A stretch of 64,000 nt of DNA from Warburgia ugandensis. Taxonomy: Eukaryota > Streptophyta > Magnoliopsida > Canellales > Canellaceae. The notes below the pieces were generated by a model that was not told where the DNA came from, did no database searches, and was given only the letters and a program-made list of their open reading frames with translations. Position numbers and translations under genes: made by a program. Shown in pieces: positions 44,948-54,453 of this stretch. The stretch covers positions 66,317,414-66,381,413 of the forward strand of contig CP141126.1 of assembly GCA_035236585.1 (NCBI GenBank), in the 5' to 3' direction. Positions within the stretch are counted from its first letter, which is position 1. Each line of letters opens with the position of its first letter.

Positions 44948-45448
44948 ATGCTGCTCATGGCTAAGGTTGGAGATGAGCAGCTCAAGAGTGATGATTGGTT
45001 CTTGGACTCCAACTGTAGCAATCACATGTGTAACAGAAAAGAATACTTTGCAGACTTTAATGACCAATTTTCTGATAATGTGAAGTTAGGAAACAATGCA
45101 ATGTTGGTGGTCAAAGGAAAAGGAAATGTGCAGTTGCAGATCAACAAACAAATACAAGTAATAACAGAAGTATTTTATGTGCCTAAATTGAAAATTAATT
45201 TGTTAAGTGTTGGACAGCTCCAAGAGAAAGGTCTAGTCGTGCTTATTCAGCACAACAGCTGCAAGATTTATCATCCTCAGAGAGGTGTTATTATGAAATC
45301 TGCGATGTCCTCCAATCGCATGTTCAAAATCGCAGCAATCATCTCCTCAACTGGTACAACTTGTTTCAATACGGTACTAGAAAATATTGGTCAATTATGG
45401 CATTGTCGATATGGTCACTTGAGTTTCAAGGGACTCAACACCCTGTAG
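44948..45448 (+). pseudogene. Copia protease and pre-integrase zinc region
   Basis: The frame carries WFLDSNCSNHMCN, the aspartic protease box in which the conserved Gly after DS is replaced by Asn. LKINLLSVGQL and then LWHCRYGHLSFKGLNTL (GAG-pre-integrase zinc finger histidines) follow before a TAG at about 45446. The protease would cleave the polyprotein; the DSN change probably kills it. The next frame (45458) continues directly, so the stop is the only break. Confidence 0.85.
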
Positions 45449-45457
45449 AAGAAGGAG

Positions 45458-46195
45458 ATGGTATTTGGGCTGCCGCAACTGATAAAACCATCAAGAGTGT
45501 GCAAGGAATGTTTGATTGGGAAGCAACAACGAGATCCCTTTCCTAAGAAGAGTTCATGGAGAGCTAAGCTGCCACTACAATTGATTCATTCTAATTTATG
45601 TGGTCCTATTCAACCGATTTCCAACAGCAACAAGAGGTACTTCATCACATTCATCGACGATTGCAGTCGGAGGACATGGATTTATTTCCTGCATGAAAAA
45701 TTTGAAGCATTTAACTTCTTTAAGGAATTTAAAGCCAAGGTTGAACATGAAGCAGGTCTGCCAATTAAGAGTCTACGAACAGATCGTGGAGGTGAATTCA
45801 CATCATCCAAATTCACAAGTTTCTGCGTTGAAAATGGGATAAAAAGGCAACTTACTGCTCCATATTTGCCACAACAAAATGGTGTTGTCGAGCGAAAGAA
45901 TCGTACCATTATGAATATGGTTCGAAGCATGATGATCGGGAAAAATATCCCAAAAAGTTTCTGGCCAGAAGCTGTTAATTGGGCAATACATGTTCTTAAT
46001 AGAAGTCCAACATTAGCAGTGAAGAACAAGACGCCGGAGGAAGCTTGGAGTGGGGAAAAACCTTCTGTTGGATATTTCAAAGTCTTTGGGTGTATAGCTC
46101 ATGTGCATGTGGGAGATAACACTCGAACTAAATTAGATCAACATAGTACAACTTGTATTATGTTGGGAGTTAGCGAAGAATCGAAGGCGTATTGA
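45458..46195 (+). pseudogene. Copia integrase core
   Basis: A 245-codon open stretch has zinc-finger cysteines VCKECLIGKQ, then the three core acidic residues: FIDDCSRRTW, LRTDRGGEF and PQQNGVVERKNRT. It goes on to MNMVRSMM, SFWPEAVNWAIHVLNRSP and FKVFGCIAHVHV, and ends at TGA after ESKAY, where Arg is usual. All catalytic positions are present. It is the best-preserved part of the element. Confidence 0.92.
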
Positions 46196-46560
46196 CTCTA
46201 TAATCCCATTAATAGAAAGATAATTATCAGTCGAGATGTCGTATTTGAAGAGGGCAGCTGCTAGAATTGGGGAGAAGAATACACAAGCTCAATTCAGTCC
46301 GAATTGGATTGGAATGACAATGAAAGTAATGCTGAAGTGGATGATGATTAGGAGCAGGAAGTAGAAGAAGATGTTGATGAAGGTTATGTGTAGGAAGATG
46401 AAGCTCTAGAATAACAACTGCCAAATACCGTGTTGCAGTGTCCTGCATCAACAAGGCAACACACTCAGCCTTCGTGGATGCAGGACTATGTAATGGGTGA
46501 AGCGCTATCTGATGATGATTTTGAATCACATCTCACTGTAAGCGGAGGAGACGATCTTGT
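46196..46560 (+). pseudogene. Copia integrase-RT linker and deletion junction
   Basis: The reading continues as LYNPINRKIIISRDVVFEE, then an acidic, stop-rich linker (WNDNESNAEVDDD). Around 46560-46605, LVHYEEAKKNPIW (RT start) runs straight into KVYKLKRALYGLKQAP (RT middle). Roughly 100-130 codons that normally lie between, with the first catalytic Asp of RT, are absent. Confidence 0.75.
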
Positions 46561-46599
46561 TCACTATGAAGAAGCCAAAAAGAATCCAATCTGGAGGAG

Positions 46600-47668
46600 A
46601 GCCACAAGGAAAAGTATACAAACTGAAACGTGCTCTATACGGATTAAAACAGGCCCCTCGGGCCTGGTACAGCCGCATTGAAGGATATTTTCTTAGCCAT
46701 GGATTTGAAAATTGTGAATACAAACCCATGTTATTCACTAAGGTGGAGAAGAAGAGTATCTTGGTAGTGAGCTTGTATGTGGATGACTTGATGTATACAG
46801 GGAATGATGATAAGTTGATGATGGAGTTCAAGAGTTCCATGAAGTTAGAATTTGCTATGACTGACGTGGGAAAAATGAAGTTTTTTCTCGGTCTTGAAGC
46901 AACACAAAAAGCTGATGGTATTTTTGTGTGTCAAAAGAAGTACATGATAGATCTTTTACAGAGATTCAGAATGAACAACTCAAAATCAGTTCATAATCCA
47001 ATGGTTCCAGGAAGTAAATTAAGCAAGGATGAAGATGGAAAAGGAGTTGACAAGACGCTCTGCAAGCAGATGGTCGGGAGTTTAATGTATGCTTCAGCCA
47101 CGCAACCAGACATTATGTACAGTGTGAGTCAAGTAAGTCGATTCATGGATAATCCAAAGGAGCTCCATTTTCAGGCAGTAAAGCGAATCATACACTATCT
47201 CAAAGGAACATGTGAACATGGATTGTTCTATTAGAGAAATAAAGGGACCGATCTGATTGGTTATACACATAGTGACTATGCAAATGATGTTGAAGACAGA
47301 AAAAGTACATCGGGCTATGTATTCATGATGAGTGAGGCTGCTATTTTATGGAGTTCGAAGAAGCAACCAGTGGTGAGTCTATCAACAATAGAAGCAGAAT
47401 TTACAGCTGCGCAACAAGCTCATGTCAAGTTGTGTGGCTCAGATGGATACTTGAGGCAGTAGGAAGAAATCAAGCAAGTCCTACAGTTATCTACTGTGAC
47501 AACAGTTCTACCATAAAATTATCAAAGAATCTAGTTATGCATGGGAGAAGTAAGCACATTGATGTATGCTTTCACTTTCTAAGGGATCTTACAAGGAATG
47601 AAACAGTTGAGCTACAACATTGTAGTTCACAAGAACAAGTAGCAGATGTCATGACTAAGCCACTCTAG
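46600..47668 (+). pseudogene. Copia reverse transcriptase (C-terminal half) and RNase H
   Basis: From 46614: VYKLKRALYGLKQAPRAW, SLYVDDLMYTG (YVDD box), MKFFLGLEATQ, KQMVGSLMYASATQPDIMY and VKRIIHYLKGTCEHG. A TAG follows GLFY at 47232. RNase H words follow: GYTHSDYANDVEDRKSTSGY (Asp), LSTIEAEFTAA (Glu, in a +1 frame relative to the open stretch at 47348), VIYCDNSSTI (Asp) and SKHIDVCFHF. It ends ADVMTKPL then TAG at 47666. Two or more frame changes and the missing RT fingers leave it inactive. Confidence 0.88.
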
Positions 47669-47746
47669 TTGGAAGACTTTGTTCGAATGCAAAACAAGCT
47701 AGGAGTTGTAGCAAATGTAAACTGAATGCATGGGATGATTTAGTTT

Positions 47747-47757
47747 AAGGGAAGGAA
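47747..47757 (+). promoter_or_regulatory. Polypurine tract of the copia element
   Basis: AAGGGAAGGAA immediately precedes the 3' LTR start TGTTAGATAT. Confidence 0.85.
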
Positions 47758-48023
47758 TGTTAGATATATTTTGATTTAGTCTCCAGCTGTTACTAGAATT
47801 TTGAAGGTTGTTATCTTTGAATAAGTCTTCTAGTCATGCCATGCCACTGGAGACGTTTCCTAGTTTTTAGCTGTGTAGTTGCTAGAAATCAGCAAGTAGT
47901 TTAGATTTAATTTGCTTTCTTTTAGAACTTCTATTTGTAAGCTTGTCTATTTATATTTCAGTAAGATACATGAATAAAGTTAAGTGTTTTCCATCAAACA
48001 TTTTAACTACTAAAATTCTAACA
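47758..48023 (+). repeat. Copia 3' LTR
   Basis: TGTTAGATAT...ATTCTAACA, 266 bp, the same length as the 5' LTR with no indels in my alignment. Confidence 0.95.
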
Positions 48024-48157
48024 CAATCTGTCAAAACTACACAAGGAGAGCAGCTATTCTTCAGCCATGCTATTATGTTTAACGAATCTCCTTCAATGTT
48101 CGCTGAAAAAAGTCTGGAAGCAAGAACTGCCCTACTCTTCGCATCATTAAGATCTAA
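48024..48157 (-). pseudogene. Plant L1-type LINE RNase H domain, middle piece
   Basis: On the minus strand, in one open frame from 48157: DAKSRAVLASRLFSANIEGD then SLNIIAWLKNSCSPC. This is the helix-strand-Asp part of the RNase H fold (IEGDS holds a catalytic Asp). It is bounded on the right by the foldback element and on the left by the copia target duplication CAATC. Pieces at 48894-49060 and 34170-34276 complete the domain. Confidence 0.8.
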
Positions 48158-48893
48158 GTTGTCAATACCGTTTCTGTACCGGGCGGTATGTCAAAATTTC
48201 GGATACGGTCGGAATAAGGTACAAAAATACTCCATCTAGTTACCGCCTAAAGCACCAGCACAAACCGTTCAATATGGCTCAATATCGGCCAATGTCGGTG
48301 TTAACGGTTGTTATCGACTAAGTTTCGGAGTTTCGGCCATTACTGAACTTACCCTCACTCTTTTTAACAGTTCTATCCTCTGTTCTTCCTTCTTTGCCTT
48401 CTTCTTCTTTCATAGACGTCATTGTAGCAGAAAAATTCCTCGTTTTGCCTACCTCGTTGTTGCCGGAAAAGATGAAGGTGTGCATCCTGCTTTTTCTCTT
48501 CCTTTCTTTACCCTTCTTTTGTTTTTCTTCTTCTCCTTTCTCACTCTTATCATCTCCTTCTCTTAAACTCTTTCCTGTCACCTGTCGCCGAAAACAATCG
48601 CGGGGAGAGACTCTTTATTTCCCCGGTCTCAATGGTAGTGAAAAGGCACAAGTTACTTGTCTTTTATCGATTGATTGATAATAGCACGTCCCTTTGTAGA
48701 AAAAAAAAAGTACTTTGCCCTTGCATGTTACACCATTTAACTAGAATGCCCTTGTACAAGGGAGGCTGTATGTAATATTTTTCTTGCTACCTAGCTTTAA
48801 GTAAATTTTCCAATACTTTATTTAAATATCGTACCGGCTGTACAGGATCATCTCGGCCCATACCGATTCTACAACAGAAACGGTATGGACAAC
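48158..48893. mobile_element. 736 bp foldback (MITE-like) element inside the RNase H domain
   Basis: The left end GTTGTCAATACCGTTTCTG and the right end CAGAAACGGTATGGACAAC are inverted repeats with one mismatch; further in, both arms repeat short CGGTA/ACCG words (48161-48310 and 48830-48890). No transposase is encoded. Short frames at 48318-48678 cross a pyrimidine-rich core. Flanking bases are CTAA and CTAG, so the target duplication is unclear. It interrupts one continuous RNase H reading, which fixes it as an insertion. Confidence 0.75.
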
Positions 48894-50345
48894 CTAGCTC
48901 AAAATAGCTTATTCCAATTGGTATAACGAAATCGAAGACCACCTCCCCGTTAGAATTCCTAGTCTCCACCAATACTTGCTAGTCTGGGTTTTTGAAGCCA
49001 GCTCTGCCAAAATTTAATTTGAATTGCGTTGCAGGTTTTGTGGACCACTTGGGACTCGGTTTTTCTTTCCTCTTATTCATGGTAGCAATCTCATTCACTT
49101 TTTGCTGATTTCATTTGACTGAGTAATTTTAAACTCTGCAAGACTTGAATCCTACTATAAGGGTCAATAGTAGGCAACCTTACCTTGCATTTTGCAAGAG
49201 GCTGTTTTTACGCCTTAAATTTGTGACTTCAAAGTCACGCAATGACAACTCTACTATTGAAGCCCATAGTGTAACTAATCTGAAAATTCTCTCAACCAAA
49301 TTGTGGTGAGGATCTTTTTTGTTGATACAATAGCGTTACCATCGAGCCATATACACCAAGTGGAGGCGATGAAAGACAGGTTCCACGGTGTTTTACTCCT
49401 CACAGAGAGGCCTTAAATATACCATGGATTGAGGAAATCTTCAAATGACAGTAGGAGAACCCACTACATTCCAAACTTCCCTGAGATTTTGAGCAGTGCA
49501 AGAAAAGATGGTCACTGTTTTCACCTCCTTTGTAACACCTCCAAAGACCAATTCAGCCCAGTGATCTAAGGTGATCAAACTCTGGGGTCTTATTGAGTAT
49601 CTTTTTCTAGCCAAAGAAAGAAACCTTGGGTGGGGCCTGCGTGTTCCAGACAAGACTAGCATCTTTCCATATGTCATGTTGATTGGAGAGTAGGATTTAC
49701 ACTGCCAAAATAGAAATCGTTCCCTTTTTGTCTTGCGTCCAAATGATTTGATCTTCAGCATTTCAGTTGGTTACCACTTTACTAAGTTTGTACATATGTA
49801 AAGGGGTCTGCTTCAAGGCCTCTAGGTTGCCGTCGCATGTAGATGTTCCACCTCACCTCTTCCTCAGCAATAAAGACCATCTCCATACTATTTCTGTCTA
49901 TATGGCCTACGGCTCTAAGTAGCCTCTAATATGAGACCTCAAGACATTAATCTCCAAGTCAGAAGTCCCTCCAAATATTAATTTTGTTACCTATGCCAAG
50001 AAGAATCTCGTGTGACTTGTAAGGGTTGGCAAATGCTTGATGATGTCCTTCCAAATCTAGACCCCTTGGCAGCTTCCTCAGCATTAATCCACCATTCACT
50101 TCTCTACGAGTATCTTTCTATCATCAATGCCCTCCATAATTGAAACATGGCATGAAATGCTGAGAAAACAGTCACACTGAACCCGCAGTTCATGGTCGGA
50201 AAGCTAACCGAAATGGAGGAACAACAAAGGCTTGTAATCTCAATCATTTCTAGCAAATTACATTGGCTTGGGAATCTGCACTTCAATGAAGCAGATGATC
50301 CAACCCATTAGATCTGCAAAGTGGAGTAAGTTTTGAGTTTTTTGC
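48894..50345 (-). pseudogene. Plant L1-type LINE: post-RT region, zf-RVT and start of RNase H
   Basis: Minus-strand words in order from the right, in mixed frames: EWWINAEEAAKGSRF (about 50085), GNKINIWRDF (about 49985), DQIIWTQDKKGT (49745), then WNTQAPPKVSFFGW (49640), DHLFLHCSKS (about 49510; His and Cys of zf-RVT), HHNLVERIFRLVTLWAS (about 49305), KWSTKPATQFKLNF (about 49050) and ETRNSNGEVVFDFVIPIGIS (48970). The first RNase H Asp (usually in LNFDG) is Gly here. This is the 3' half of a plant L1 open reading frame 2. Stops and frameshifts are frequent. Confidence 0.78.
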
Positions 50346-52091
50346 ACCAATGAAGAAGAACAAGTGCTAGACCTAGTGGTCGACCAAATCACAGGATATT
50401 TGATTTTGGTTCATGTGATTGATTATTATGGATTGCCTGATCTTGTAATTAGACGACTTGGACAGTTCATATTTTTAGATCTTATGGAGACACATTCAGG
50501 ACAACCATCATATCCATGAATGGACCCTGCGTCACCTAGATTACCTAAATTATATTTTTGAAAAATTTTAATAATACTTTTCTCCTTGCATAGTTATTTT
50601 ACTTCCTCTAATACTCAATCTCTTGTCTTTTTTTAGTTTTATTTACGTCTAATACATGTCATTTCTCAAAGTAGTCCTTTTTCTACAGGCTTTTAGTCAG
50701 ATTCTTTAAACAGCCTTATTATGAAACCATCTAGGGATTATATCGCATATGAAATCATGCTTATTCTAATATCCTATGAAGGGGACATATAGAGATAGTT
50801 CTGTATCATGTTCATCATTATATATTTCTTCCGTAAGCATGATCATCATTTCTGTTATGACGATGCATCTCAAGAGCATATAAAACAAATACTTCATCAT
50901 TCATAGTGATTCTATTATGTAAAAGAATAGTAAATATACACACACTGATGCGAAACATTAATAATTCATAAAAATCAACAAAACCAGCAGAAGGAAAAAT
51001 CATAAAACTTAACTTTAATATATTTTTTGTACCGTGCGACATGTAATCTCTAATGTGGCGACTCAAGCAGTTGGTGATCTATATTGAGTTTGTCTTAATG
51101 TAAACCTAAAGCCTTCGCCAAGTCGAGTTGGACGTCTTGGCTTGAGGGCTAGAACTTGATGATCCAGCCCATGATCACCCAAACATGAACTGGTTTGGAG
51201 TTGCATAACCCATATCTTGTGTTGTCCGATTGGGCACTTCTAGTGTGTTATCAGTTGGTATTTGAGACGCTGATGATTTACTTTTCAATCCTGAGAGGTG
51301 GCCACTTGTCCACTCATATAACTATGGACGCGTAGTATAAGTGCCCATGGGATCTGCATAGAGGATGGACCTCGTCAAGGTGGGCTACCCGGTGCGAGGT
51401 TGTGACTAGGAGAGTTTTAGCTAGAAGCACCTCTTATTTATAGGCAATCTCCGTCGTTTTGTGTTGTTTCCACCCTTGTCACATCACTTGCCAGGATTTT
51501 CTACTTGGACGTCCATGATGGAGAGATTCCTTGCTGCTGATACAGTGTTAATGGGTGAAGGCTCACTCTCAGCCACACTTTGGCTTCATGCTCCCTGGAC
51601 CAAATGTGATGAGAGACTCAGCTTAGATGGAAGGACATTGGGCAACAGAGACATACAAGAGGGGATACAAAACACTACTACGATGTTAGCCTCTCTCGAT
51701 TGTTAAGCAATAGGCTATCAAGATAAACAACACTAGAGTATCTTTGTCAGGTAATCCCTAACGGAATCACATGCCAGATATATGATTCATGGGTTTTGAG
51801 CATTATCATATGTTGTGCACACCCGATGAGTGGGAGACACTCCACTAGAAGATTTTTAACTCCCATCTTTCAGTTGAAACAAACTCGTGAGATTCCCATT
51901 TGTGTAGTCCAAATTGATTAGAACCTTTCTTTGAACCAACTTAGTTATGTCTTTGGACCTTTTCTCTTTCCTCCGGCATATTTTGCTCTGTCTTATACCT
52001 CTTTCATTTTTATAGATCCTTTATGATAGAATTTAAATGTGCCCTTCCATGCCCTTCATTCTAAGAGTAAAATCAGCACGCATTTTACTAC
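50346..52091. other. Old repeat sequence; possible LTR end near 51055-51266
   Basis: No gene recognised. A stretch with AACCTAAAGCCTTCGCCAAG (51103-51122) and GATGATCCAGCCCATGATCA, followed by TGTGTTATCAG then TTGGTATTTGAGACGC (51253-51268), looks like an LTR end with a decayed tRNA-iMet primer site. No partner LTR is visible. The 81-codon frame at 51461-51706 has no domain I know. Confidence 0.35.
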
Positions 52092-52236
52092 TGTTGTAAT
52101 ATCTATAATTGTAGAGACTATAGCATAATTGTAGGCATTTAATTTATTACCTTCATTGCAGCCTTACAGACTATATAAGGTCACTCAATCATAAATACCA
52201 AGAAAAAAACAACTCATCTTTCTCTTCCATTTACCA
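52092..52236 (+). repeat. 5' LTR of a decayed copia element
   Basis: It starts TGTTGTAATATCTATAATTG, has a TATA-like ACTATATAAGG at about 52169 and ends TTCCATTTACCA, followed at 52237 by TGGTATTAGATC, a decayed tRNA-iMet primer site. Size and layout fit a short copia LTR, and copia gag relics follow in the same orientation. No 3' LTR is visible; element F replaces it. Confidence 0.6.
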
Positions 52237-52403
52237 TGGTATTAGATCTTCTCGCATTCACATACGATAGACTTTTGAAGTTGTCATTCTTTCGGACTGA
52301 ACAGCGCCGACCATTCTCTGGTATCCTACTTCACCTCTTCTTTACGCCAGACAAACAGCAGCCTTCCTCCAACATCTGCCACCTCTTGTCAAATCAATAA
52401 TCT

Positions 52404-53400
52404 CTTCAAAACCCTTATTTCCTTCAAATCTCCCTCTAAAACTTCAGAACTCCTTTTTTTTTTTTTTAATCAGAGGTCGCACTCCTCCTCGTGCTTCTCT
52501 ACCTCCCAGCCAATCCCCAATCCCACTAGAATCAATATTCTTCCTCTCTTGTCAGTCATCTTCTCTCCTGCCCATTCTCTTGTTCTACATCTCTCTACTC
52601 TCCTATCCAACGATCCATCACAAGCCTTAGATCCCAATCATCAAATCTGAGATTCGACCGGCCAAGAATCCGGCCGCCGCTGAAGTAGGAGAAACGGGAG
52701 CACTGCTGCCGCTTGGGCTGTGAAAATGTAATGATGGAAAATTTGAGCACCTAGGTGGGGCCGCTGGGACCAAAACACTCCAGTTAATCGCATACCCTCA
52801 CTCTGATGATAGTTTCATCGATCCGTCACTAGAACGGTGAGAAATCGGCAAACCATGATCCACTAATCAGGGCCAGTTCCCTTTGATTTACCGTTAGACT
52901 TTGTCAATTTCCTTATCCTTTGTTTTTTCTCTCTCCCCTTCTCAGCCTCTGCTTCAGTCGTTTGAGCATCCTCGCTGGAGTGTTTTCTTTTGCTCTAGTG
53001 CTGGGGGGAGGTCCTTTTATAGTGTATGCTCAACGGGAGGGTTGACAGTCTCAACGTGGCCTGAGCGGTCGATTGACTTCCTCTGCCATCGGAAAGCCTA
53101 ACTCCGGTAGAGAGAATGAAAGAGGGAAATGAGTAAAGTTTGAGGCTACTTATACTGTCCTTCAAAAGGAAAAAAAAAAAAAACCATCCTCACGGTGTCT
53201 TCTTTTTCCTCAAATACTTCTTCTCCATAGAAATGCCGTTGTTATTTTCATTGGAAATAATAATCAAACATAAACAACCTCTCTTGTCTCACTTCATGGA
53301 GCAACCCAAATCTTATTTAAACTATCAAAAGGGAGCAACTATGCGTTACTGAAGTTTCAATTCACCAACCTTCAAAACCCTTATTTCCTTCAAATCTCCC
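52404..53400. mobile_element. Insert of about 1 kb flanked by perfect 31 bp direct repeats
   Basis: The same 31 bases (CTTCAAAACCC...AAATCTCCC) occur at 52404-52434 and 53370-53400. Between them are a T-run (about 52448-52463), a GC-richer part (52640-53100) with a 66-codon frame at 52901-53101, and an A-run near 53169-53183. The repeats are longer than usual target duplications for LTR or DNA elements. A retroposed copy, a very short LTR-like element, or local duplication are all possible. No domain is recognised. Confidence 0.5.
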
Positions 53401-54453
53401 ACCAAAGAGATTGAAAATCTAAAGTAGCAATTGTGGATTTGACAAGATTGCTTGGTACCTTTTGAGATTCATGCATTTGTGTATGACTCTATTGCTGCTC
53501 TTATCACATTGTGCAATAATTTTGCAAAGACATGGATGAAACTAGAGACCTCATTTGCAAGTAAGTTCATCACTGTATTCTAACTCTCCTAGTGACTCTA
53601 ATGAACACTAAGTAGGAGGAAAATTTTGTTTTTGTGCATATACAAATGATGAAAAGCATCATTATTGCTATTAGAACTTCAGACAGTTCATTGACTTTTG
53701 AAGAACTATATGACAAACATCGATCATGAAACTTATATCAAAAGAGAAGAATTTAGGTAGCTTACAAATGCCTCCATCACTACCTAATTCAATCATAAGA
53801 CAAATAACAAAGGATGTGGCAAACAATTAAGTGGTTGCAATAATAGGGTTCAAAATAGCAACAATACAACACAAAAATTTTCAAAGAAATAACAGTTAAC
53901 AAAGTTATTTTTGACCTCCATAAGGACACAAAATTTTCAATCTGCCAGGACAGTTCTATCTAAACAATGACTACTTCCAACTGCAATAACCACTTAGTTC
54001 TAGCTATGGAAGACTCAAATTTGTTTACCAACTTTGTGAGAAATTTAGTCATTCAGCCAAAAATTGCAAATCTCATCATAAACTAAACTTCATCGACTAA
54101 CTATAAGCAAATTTCATGGCCAGTAATCCTACTACAAGTAACAACAACTGAGTCATGGATTTTGGTGCCTTACATCATATGATGTTAGACTTCAAAACTT
54201 ATCCATTCTCTTAGAATATGACGATAGTGAAGACATCATAATTGGCAATGGTAACAATATCCCAATATCCCATACAAGTTCCACCTCACTTCATTCATTC
54301 ACTATTACTTTTATGCTTAATAATGTTTTGGGTGAGCCAAACTAAATAAAAATCTTCTCTCAGTATCTCAAATTTGTAAACAGAATAATACTTTTATAGA
54401 ATTTTTTCTTAACATGTTTCTTGTGAAGGATTTGAACATAAGGGCATCCTTCT
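53401..54453 (+). pseudogene. Decayed copia gag and protease region
   Basis: In scattered plus-strand frames: FAKTWMKLETSFASK (about 53525), DHETYIKREE (53722; a usual end of the copia gag helix region), the zinc knuckle CQLCEKFSHSAKNC (about 54027-54068), then VMDFGALHHMMLDF (54153; the protease DSGATHHM box with Ser lost) and further on NNVLGEPN and VKDLNI (about 54425). The order is gag, knuckle, protease, as in copia. Stops are dense and nothing is open, so the element is much older than the one at 43789. It ends where element F begins. Confidence 0.7.

Larger units (their letters stand above)
43789..48023 (+). mobile_element. Ty1/copia retrotransposon, full-length with internal deletion
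   Basis: A 4,235 bp element with 266 bp LTRs (43789-44054 and 47758-48023), perfect CAATC target duplications (43784-43788 and 48024-48028), a tRNA-iMet-like primer site and a polypurine tract. Order is gag, protease, integrase, RT, RNase H, so it is copia. By hand I count about 13 differences in 266 bp between the LTRs, about 10 of them transitions. Many in-frame stops and a deletion in RT make it non-autonomous. The gag wording suggests an Ivana/Oryco- or Tork-like lineage, but I am not sure which. Confidence 0.93.

Noticed and set aside
51461..51706. 81-codon frame with a plausible start
   Set aside because: No domain is recognised and no neighbouring exon or splice pattern could be supported; the surroundings look like old repeats.
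52169..52180. TATA box of a host gene
   Set aside because: The TATATAAGG lies at the expected place inside a short copia LTR that is followed by a primer-site relic, so it is more likely the LTR promoter.
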